Origin: Microbacterium hydrocarbonoxydans
GTDB taxonomy: Bacteria > Actinomycetota > Actinomycetes > Actinomycetales > Microbacteriaceae
NCBI RefSeq assembly: GCF_000956475.1
Contig: NZ_JYJB01000008.1
Span: 481,807 to 545,806 of the forward strand
Direction: 5' to 3'
DNA length: 64,000 nt
Part shown: one piece after another, positions 58,099 through 64,000 of the stretch
Layout: every line of letters begins with the position of its first letter
Numbering within the stretch: position 1 is the stretch's first letter
Notes under the pieces: model-generated
The model's input: only the letters and a program-made list of their open reading frames with translations
The model's database searches: none
Told to the model about the DNA's origin: nothing
Made by a program: the position numbers and the translations under genes

Positions 58099-60282
58099 TC
58101 ACATGAGCTTGGTGGAGGCCAGGGCGCGCAGTAGCTTCTGGTTGAAGCCGATGAGCGGAAGGCGCAGCACGAGCCCCAGCAGCAGCGCCGGCACGATGAA
58201 CGCGGCGAGCAGGCCGAGAGACACCCAGTAGTCGTTGTGATAGATGCCGGCGATCGCCGAGCGCATCGCATTGACCGCGTGGGTGGCGGGCAGGAACGGG
58301 CTGATGTTCTGGAACCACTGCGGGAGCACCTGCAGCGGGTACGCGCCGCCCGAACTGGAGATCTGCACCACGAGCAGCAGCACGGCCAGCGCCTTGCCGG
58401 CGTTGCCGAAGGTCACCACGAAGGTGTAGACGATCAGCGTGAACACGAGCGACATGACCCAGCCGGTCAGCAGGAGAAGGAACGGATGCTCCGGCTGGAC
58501 CTGCGTGAACAGGAGGCTGCCGAGGCAGACCAGCGAGCTCTGCAGGAACCCGACCACCGCGAAGATGCCGAACCGGCCGAGGTAGGTCTGGGTGGGGGAG
58601 AGCGCGGGAAGCGGCGAGCCTTCGCCCTGCGGAGGATCCACTCGGATCGACACCGAGATCAGCAGCGCTCCGACCCAGAGGGCGAGCGTCGTGTACAGCG
58701 GCGTCATGGCGGCTCCGAAGCTGACGACGGAGTACACCGGAACCCGCTTCAGCTCGACGGGCTCGGCGAGATGCATCGCGAGGGCGTGCGGATTCGCGCC
58801 GATCACCTCGGTCAGCTCGCTGAGATCGCCGGTGTCGATGGCCTTCGCCAGGGCGGCCGCGAGCTCGTCGAAGCGATCCGCCGTCTCGGTGAGCGACTCC
58901 GAGATCCCCGTCGTCAGCGATTCGGCGTTGCTCAGCGCGGTGCCGAGCGAGTCTGCTCCGGAGAGCGAATCGGCGACGGAATCGAGATCCGCGCCCACCG
59001 AGTCGACGCTGCTGCCGATCGCGGCGAGCGTGTCCGCGAGGGCATCGAGCTTGGGCTTGAGGCTGTCGGTGTACGCCTTCCGTGCGTCCTCCACCGCCGT
59101 CTTGGCGCTCGCGACGAGCCCGGTGATCTCGGCGTGACGCGTCTGGATGTCGGCATCCGTCGCCGTCACATCCGACGCAGCCGCCGCGAGGCCGTCGTGC
59201 AGCTCCTGCTGCCTCGCGATCGCTGCGTCGATCCGCGACACGGCCCGATCGAACTCGTCGAGAGTCGCCTCCGGGAGCTGCGGACGGACATCGTTCACGA
59301 GAGTGTCGCGCAGCGCCTGGTACTGGTCGATCTGCGTCTGGACGCGTGTCGCCAGGGCCTCGATCGCGGCGGCGGAGTCGGCGGACTGGGTGCTCATCGC
59401 GGCGAACACGCCGTCGATGCTGTCGGCGACCGCCTGGTAGCTGTCGGCTGTTCCTGAGAGAGCGTCGCCGATCGTCGCGGCCGTCGAGCTGAGGACGTTC
59501 TTGAGCGACCCTGCCGCGTCCTTGCCCTGACCGAGCGCGCTCGTGGCGTCGTCGAGGGCGTCGCCGGATGCCGACACCAGCCCTGATGCGCTGTCCACCA
59601 GCGGGCGGCTCGACGCGATCAGAGACGTGAACATGTCGGCTGTCGCTGATGCCGAACGCATCTGCGAGGCCACCTGGGTGGCGTGCGTCTGCAGGCGGGA
59701 GAGCATCGCCTGCGTGTCGGCGTCGTCGAGGTAGCCCGCCAGCGAGGTGATGATGTTCATCCCCGCCTCGCTGAGGGTCTCGGTGAACATCTTGTTGATG
59801 CGCGAGGTGACCTCGCTTGCACCCTGCTCGGTGATCTTCGGCGCCAGCGCGTTCTTCTTCTCGTTCGTGTAGTACTCGATCGAGGTGCGCTCCGAGCCGT
59901 GCGAGTAGAACGTCATCATGTCGGCGCTGAACGTCGGCGGGAGCACGATCGCGGCGTAGTACTCGCCCGACTTCGCGCCCTCGATGGCCTTATCCTCCGA
60001 GGTGATCACCCAGTTCAGGTCGTCGTTCGCGCGCAGGGCCGAGAGCACCTGCTCGCCCACATTCAGGCGGATCGGGACCAGATCGCTCTGGTAGCCCTCG
60101 TCGGTGCTGGCGACGGCGACCGTCAGGTTCTTCGTGTTGTCGAAGGGGTTCCAGCTCGCGATCACGTTGAACCACGTGAACAGCGAGGGGATGACGACCA
60201 GACCGAACAGCACGATGACCGCCATGACGCTGCTGACGGCCCGTCGCAGGTCGAACCGGAAGACGCTCAGGATGTTCTTCAC
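58099..60282 (-). CDS. YhgE/Pip family membrane protein
   Basis: A 727-residue protein with one N-terminal helix (SVMAVIVLFGLVVIPSLFTW), the conserved FNVIASWNPFDNTKNLTVAV segment, a long extracytoplasmic alpha-helical region rich in Ala/Asp/Ser (~180-520) and a C-terminal block of five to six helices (ABC-2-like). This is the YhgE/Pip (phage infection protein) family, whose relatives serve in phage adsorption and in ESX/type VII secretion (EsaA). The start overlaps the upstream homologue by 4 bases. Confidence 0.88.
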   Translation of the reverse strand: MKNILSVFRFDLRRAVSSVMAVIVLFGLVVIPSLFTWFNVIASWNPFDNTKNLTVAVASTDEGYQSDLVPIRLNVGEQVLSALRANDDLNWVITSEDKAIEGAKSGEYYAAIVLPPTFSADMMTFYSHGSERTSIEYYTNEKKNALAPKITEQGASEVTSRINKMFTETLSEAGMNIITSLAGYLDDADTQAMLSRLQTHATQVASQMRSASATADMFTSLIASSRPLVDSASGLVSASGDALDDATSALGQGKDAAGSLKNVLSSTAATIGDALSGTADSYQAVADSIDGVFAAMSTQSADSAAAIEALATRVQTQIDQYQALRDTLVNDVRPQLPEATLDEFDRAVSRIDAAIARQQELHDGLAAAASDVTATDADIQTRHAEITGLVASAKTAVEDARKAYTDSLKPKLDALADTLAAIGSSVDSVGADLDSVADSLSGADSLGTALSNAESLTTGISESLTETADRFDELAAALAKAIDTGDLSELTEVIGANPHALAMHLAEPVELKRVPVYSVVSFGAAMTPLYTTLALWVGALLISVSIRVDPPQGEGSPLPALSPTQTYLGRFGIFAVVGFLQSSLVCLGSLLFTQVQPEHPFLLLLTGWVMSLVFTLIVYTFVVTFGNAGKALAVLLLVVQISSSGGAYPLQVLPQWFQNISPFLPATHAVNAMRSAIAGIYHNDYWVSLGLLAAFIVPALLLGLVLRLPLIGFNQKLLRALASTKLM

Positions 60283-63221
60283 TTGCGCTCCTGCCCTTCC
60301 TGGGTGTCGTCGTCACGGGTGGCCTGCTGGTCTTCGGTCTCTCGGGTGTCTTCGAGCGGATCGCCGCCGTCGGGGGCGCCGAGATCCTGCTCGTCTTCGC
60401 CGATCGGTGCGGTCGGCTCAGTCGGTGCGCTGGACTCGCTGGGCCCGCCGGGCTCGTCGACGGTCTCGGGCCGGACCCGCGCGTCCGGGTCGCCATCGTC
60501 GTGGTCCGGGCCGAAGAGCTCTTCCAGCACGACGGTGTCGTCGCGCGGCTCGTCTTCGTCGGCATCCGTCCGCTCCAGCACCGCCGTGGGAGCGGAGGCG
60601 GCTCCGGCCGCCGCGCCCGCACCGGCCGCCGTGCCCGCTCCGGCCGCCGCGCCCGCACCGGCCGCCGTGGCGGGAAGCAGGAGAGCATCCTTGCCGTTCT
60701 CGACCGCGAGCTCGCGGCGCAGCTCGCTCTCGGGCATCGCGCCCACTTCGGCGGCCTGCTGGATGCTCTGCTTGACGTACTCCAGAGTCACGAGGAACGC
60801 GATCAGGATCAGGCACCACAGGGCGCCCAGACCGAGCATCCCGGCCTTCGCGTCGGGCGCGAGCCAGGCTGCCAGGCCCAGGATCGCCATGACGCCGACG
60901 CCGACGATCAGGGTCAGTCGCAGCACGGTCGGGTAGCGGTCGGTGAAGCGCCGCGTGCGCTGCGCGACCTCGGCACGGTAGCCGTCGCCATCGGTCAGAG
61001 CGCGGATGATCTCGGGGGTGCGGCGGCGGCCCGTGATCTGCACGTCCTCGCTCACGAACAGCTGGCTCTCGGCGAGACGGGTGTTGAAAAGCAGGGCGAA
61101 GTTGCCCAGACGGCGGCGCAGGAAGAGCCCGAGCACGAAGGCGAGCACGACGAAGATCGCCAGTGTGCCCATGAAGCGCCACCAGTGCCCGTCGTAGAAG
61201 CCGCTGATCGTCTCGCGCAGGGCGTCGATGCCGTAGGTGAACGGCAGGAACGGGTAGAGACCGCGGAAGAAGTCCGGCATCATCTCGATCGGATACAGGC
61301 CCGACGCGCCGGGGATCTGGAAGATCACGAGGAGGATGCACAGCCCCTTGCCGACGATGCCGAAGCACACCGACAGGGCGTAGATGATGCTGAGGTAGGC
61401 GAGTCCGATGAGCACGCCGGTGCCGACGAACGCGAACGCATTGGCGGTCTGCACTCCGATGACGAGGTTGCCGACGGTGACGAGCACGGCCTGGCACACG
61501 GCGATCGCCGCGAGCAGCAGCCAGCGGCCGAGGTACGCCTGGCGCACCGTGACGCCCTCCACGCCCTCGGTGTCGACCTCGAGCCGCATGATCACCATGA
61601 GCACGAAAGCGCCGATCCACAGCGACAGGTTCGTGAACAGAGCGGCCATCGCCGAGCCGTACGCCTGGGTCGGGAAGAGGACGTTCTCGTCGACCTCGAC
61701 GGGAGAGGCCATGAACCGGGCGATCTGATCGGGATCCAGTCCGCTGATCGTGCTGAGCCGATTCCAGATGTCGGCTGCGCTGAGAGCCAGGACATCGGTG
61801 CGCACGCCTCCGAGACCGGACTCCGCGGCGGCGAGGTTGCCATCGAGTGCCGTGAGCGCGGCGGTGGTCGACGTGAGCTGGGTCTTGAGTCCCGCGAGCA
61901 GGTTCTGCGCCTGGGTGAGCTGGGTGCGCTGCGAGCCGACGGCGGAGGAGAAGGCGTCGGCGCTGGATGACAGCACCGACATCGCATGGTTGAGCTCGGG
62001 CACGCTCTGCGTGAGCGCGTCACGGATGGCGCTTGCGGATGTCGAGGCGGAGCTGACGGCGGAGTCGATCGTGTCGGCGGAGGTCTTCACGGCGTCGATC
62101 GTGGTGGACACGTCGGTGCCCAGCTGCTTGAGCTGCTCGAGCACCTGGGCGTCGGCGTCGTTGCGCGCCTTCAAGGCGTCGATCGCGTCGCTGAGGCGCT
62201 GCGCGGCATCCGAGCCCGGTTCTGTGCCGTCGAGCACCTCCTGCAGCTCGTCGAGCGTCGTGGCATTGGCGGCGATCACGGCCGAGACGTCGTCGATCGC
62301 GGCGCCTACCGCGACGTTCGCCTGCTGCAGACTGGTCGACAGCGTCGTGATCGAGGTGTTCATCTTCGACGAGGCGTCGGCGAGCAGGGTGGCGCCCGAG
62401 ACGTACGCCGACGTCACCTGATCGGTGAAGGAGAGCAGCTCCTGCTGGGCCTCGGCGGCGATTGCCTGGGCTTGCGCGACCGAGCTCTGCACGCCGGCGA
62501 GAGTGGTGTCGATGTCGCCCAGAGCAGCCGAAGCGCTGTCGAGTCCGGCCTGGGCGTTGCTCAGCCCGGTCTGCAGCTCGGTGATGCGCTCGCGTGCCGT
62601 CGTGACCTTGCCGACGGCGTCGTCGAGTGCGGTGACCGTGTTGTCGCGCGCGTCGCCGAGGCGGTCTTCCGCTCCCTCGCCGGCGTCTTTCAGCTGCTCG
62701 GTCACGGCTTCGGCGACCGTCGACACGAAGGTGCTGTTGATCTGGGCGTCGAGGGTCGAGGCGCCGACGTCGGTGATCTTCGGAGCGATCGCGTTCGCCT
62801 TCTCGTTCACGTAGTACTTCAGCGACGGGCGGGTGAAGTCGCCCGTCGTGATGCTGACGAAGTCGCGGCTGAAGTCCTCGGGGATGACGATCGCGGCATA
62901 GCTGCGTCCGCTGCGGACAGCATCCATCGCCTCGTCTTCGTCGACGAACTCCCAGCCGAGCTGGTCGTTCTTCTTGAGCTGGTCGACGAGCTCGCCGCCC
63001 ACATCGATGTCGCCCGTGAGCTCGGAGGTGGCGCCCTCGTCCTGATTGACGATCGCGACGCTGACGTGCTGCGTGTTCGAATACGGATCCCAGAACGCGA
63101 TGATGTTGAACCACGCGTACAGGGAAGGAGTGACGATCACGCCGATGATGATGATCCACGCCTTGCTCACGCGGGCCAGCCGGCGGACATCGCGCGTGAA
63201 GACGCTCAACGAGTTGTGCAT
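60279..63221 (-). CDS. YhgE/Pip family membrane protein, long form
   Basis: A 980-residue paralogue of the downstream gene: N-terminal helix (AWIIIIGVIVTPSLYAWFNI), IAFWDPYSNTQHVSVAIVNQ, a long helical stalk, a six-helix C-terminal block, then an extra ~190-residue cytoplasmic tail with another hydrophobic pair and an Ala/Gly repeat (AGAGAAAGAGTAAGAGAAAG), followed by a very acidic end. ATG at 63221 has GGAGGGGG upstream. It is 58 nt behind the TetR gene and overlaps the next gene (ATGA). Confidence 0.88.
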   Translation of the reverse strand: MHNSLSVFTRDVRRLARVSKAWIIIIGVIVTPSLYAWFNIIAFWDPYSNTQHVSVAIVNQDEGATSELTGDIDVGGELVDQLKKNDQLGWEFVDEDEAMDAVRSGRSYAAIVIPEDFSRDFVSITTGDFTRPSLKYYVNEKANAIAPKITDVGASTLDAQINSTFVSTVAEAVTEQLKDAGEGAEDRLGDARDNTVTALDDAVGKVTTARERITELQTGLSNAQAGLDSASAALGDIDTTLAGVQSSVAQAQAIAAEAQQELLSFTDQVTSAYVSGATLLADASSKMNTSITTLSTSLQQANVAVGAAIDDVSAVIAANATTLDELQEVLDGTEPGSDAAQRLSDAIDALKARNDADAQVLEQLKQLGTDVSTTIDAVKTSADTIDSAVSSASTSASAIRDALTQSVPELNHAMSVLSSSADAFSSAVGSQRTQLTQAQNLLAGLKTQLTSTTAALTALDGNLAAAESGLGGVRTDVLALSAADIWNRLSTISGLDPDQIARFMASPVEVDENVLFPTQAYGSAMAALFTNLSLWIGAFVLMVIMRLEVDTEGVEGVTVRQAYLGRWLLLAAIAVCQAVLVTVGNLVIGVQTANAFAFVGTGVLIGLAYLSIIYALSVCFGIVGKGLCILLVIFQIPGASGLYPIEMMPDFFRGLYPFLPFTYGIDALRETISGFYDGHWWRFMGTLAIFVVLAFVLGLFLRRRLGNFALLFNTRLAESQLFVSEDVQITGRRRTPEIIRALTDGDGYRAEVAQRTRRFTDRYPTVLRLTLIVGVGVMAILGLAAWLAPDAKAGMLGLGALWCLILIAFLVTLEYVKQSIQQAAEVGAMPESELRRELAVENGKDALLLPATAAGAGAAAGAGTAAGAGAAAGAASAPTAVLERTDADEDEPRDDTVVLEELFGPDHDDGDPDARVRPETVDEPGGPSESSAPTEPTAPIGEDEQDLGAPDGGDPLEDTRETEDQQATRDDDTQEGQERK

Positions 63222-63279
63222 CGTGCCCCCTCCGGCCCGTTCCTCGGCATGTCGAGTGTATGACCCGGTGCGAATCGCC

Positions 63280-63900
63280 TCATGAAGGCGTATCCGTCGC
63301 GACGATGTCTGCGTGTGCCGCAAGCAGCGCATCGACCTCGCGCCAGGAGAGCCCGGCGATGCTGAGGACGGCGCGCACGGCGAGATTCGACGCTCCTTCG
63401 GTCGCGGCATCCGTCCGGGCGATCGCCGTGCGGGCGGTCTCCTCGATCAGGCGGGCGAGCGTCGGGGCGGCGAGGTCGCGCCGGAAGCTCCCGTCTTCCT
63501 GGCCACGCTCGACCAGGCCGGCAACCGCCCGGCGCAGCGGTGCGAGCGCGGCGGCGGTGTGCTCGACGTGCGCCTCGTCGAGGGCGAGGGCGGCGGCGAC
63601 CTGCACGTGCGCGGCCTCCCGCCAGAGCAGGGCGGTGAGGCGCGCGAGGGCGAGGCGGCAGTCTTCGTCGGTCACCGACTCGGCGATCGCGTTGAAGCGC
63701 TGGGCACCGCTCGAGATGAGCTCGCGGATCAGGGCGTCGCGGTCGTCGAAGTGCCCGTACAGGGTGCGGCGGGAGAGGCCGGCGCTGCGTGCGATGACGT
63801 CGACGGAGGCGTGGGGGTCGCTCGCCAAAGCGGAGCGGGCGGCGGACAGGATGCCGGCGCGGTTCTCGACGGCGTCGCGGCGAGGTGCACGAGTGGTCAT
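63280..63900 (-). CDS. TetR family transcriptional regulator
   Basis: A 206-residue repressor with the TetR helix-turn-helix (VDVIARSAGLSRRTLYGHFD, then DRDALIRELI) and a helical ligand domain. ATG at 63900 has GGAGGC upstream and is preferred over an earlier start at 63936. It heads the operon with the two YhgE/Pip genes and probably controls it through the TGCAC-N6-GTGCA site upstream. The ligand is unknown. Confidence 0.88.
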   Translation of the reverse strand: MTTRAPRRDAVENRAGILSAARSALASDPHASVDVIARSAGLSRRTLYGHFDDRDALIRELISSGAQRFNAIAESVTDEDCRLALARLTALLWREAAHVQVAAALALDEAHVEHTAAALAPLRRAVAGLVERGQEDGSFRRDLAAPTLARLIEETARTAIARTDAATEGASNLAVRAVLSIAGLSWREVDALLAAHADIVATDTPS

Positions 63901-63919
63901 GCCTCCATGGTACTTATGA

Positions 63920-63935
63920 TGCACACACTTGTGCA
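63920..63935. promoter_or_regulatory. Likely TetR operator TGCAC-N6-GTGCA
   Basis: A 16-bp inverted repeat TGCACACACTTGTGCA lies 20 bases before the TetR start and overlaps a TTGCAC that could be the -35. It is a good candidate for autoregulation. Confidence 0.55.
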
Positions 63936-64000
63936 AGATACCTCGGGGAGTTCACAGCATCCGCTCCCTCGTCGCTTCCGATCTGGGGGCCGACACGCCA

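Noticed and set aside
1..64000. CRISPR arrays, prophage or integrase-bounded islands, rRNA operons
   Set aside because: No regularly spaced repeats with unique spacers, no integrase or phage structural genes, and no rRNA sequence were seen.

Overview
The window looks like the chromosome of a high-GC actinobacterium of the family Microbacteriaceae, most likely Microbacterium. I base this on the strong G/C third-position bias, the frequent 'gcatcc'/'ggatgcc' word pair, NucS in the mismatch-repair role, a class E sortase, Mrp antiporter genes with a fused A+B subunit, and above all the block ppiA - rhomboid - crgA - sortase - trpG/pabA - pknB - pknA - pbpA - rodA - pstP - fhaB - fhaA - tRNA-Leu (8.7-22 kb). 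As I remember it, that block lies close to oriC in many actinobacteria, including Mycobacterium tuberculosis.

Layout. 1-3.1 kb: 3' part of a multidomain GH92 mannosidase ending in a LAVTG wall-sorting signal. 3.2-8.6 kb: aminotransferase, small conserved proteins, and a DAHP synthase preceded by an 18-codon aromatic-rich leader ORF and competing hairpins (a probable attenuator); then a DUF1801 protein, a NUDIX hydrolase and a YbaK-type editing protein. 8.7-22 kb: the oriC-proximal cell-wall and division block, mostly one minus-strand operon. 22-26.9 kb: small acidic proteins, a CYP152-type peroxygenase P450 with a zinc alcohol dehydrogenase, and an M23 peptidase. 26.9-33.7 kb: a LysR regulator divergent from a nitrogen-scavenging cluster (cyclodeaminase-like protein, flavin amine oxidase, M20 amidohydrolase, AmtB, a PII protein lacking Tyr51, HutD). 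33.7-36.6 kb: an uncharacterised pair (membrane protein plus a lipoprotein fusing a substrate-binding domain to a VWA domain). 36.7-44.1 kb: shikimate dehydrogenase family, candidate small RNAs, cold-shock protein, HAD phosphatase, NucS, a divergent MFS/LacI pair with a palindromic operator, and a polytopic membrane protein. 44.2-50.6 kb: the complete mrpABCDEFG operon with 1- or 4-base overlaps. 50.6-51.8 kb: an AbiEi-like/DUF559 nuclease-fold gene bracketed by two 86-bp inverted-repeat elements. 51.8-58 kb: hydrolase, MFS exporter, secreted GH10 xylanase, penicillin-acylase-family enzyme. 58-64 kb: a TetR regulator with two large YhgE/Pip membrane proteins.

How genes work together. PknA/PknB, PstP and the two FHA proteins form a phospho-signalling module next to the PbpA/RodA wall-synthesis pair. 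The sortase would anchor proteins with LAxTG-type signals such as the GH92 protein at the window start. AmtB/PII sit with enzymes that release ammonia. Many genes have a TANNNT -10 hexamer only 6-7 nt before the start codon, so leaderless mRNAs appear common, and I used this to choose several starts.

The strongest candidates for something undescribed are the repeat-bracketed DUF559 gene (50,667-51,809) and the aroG leader attenuator (6,472-6,611).
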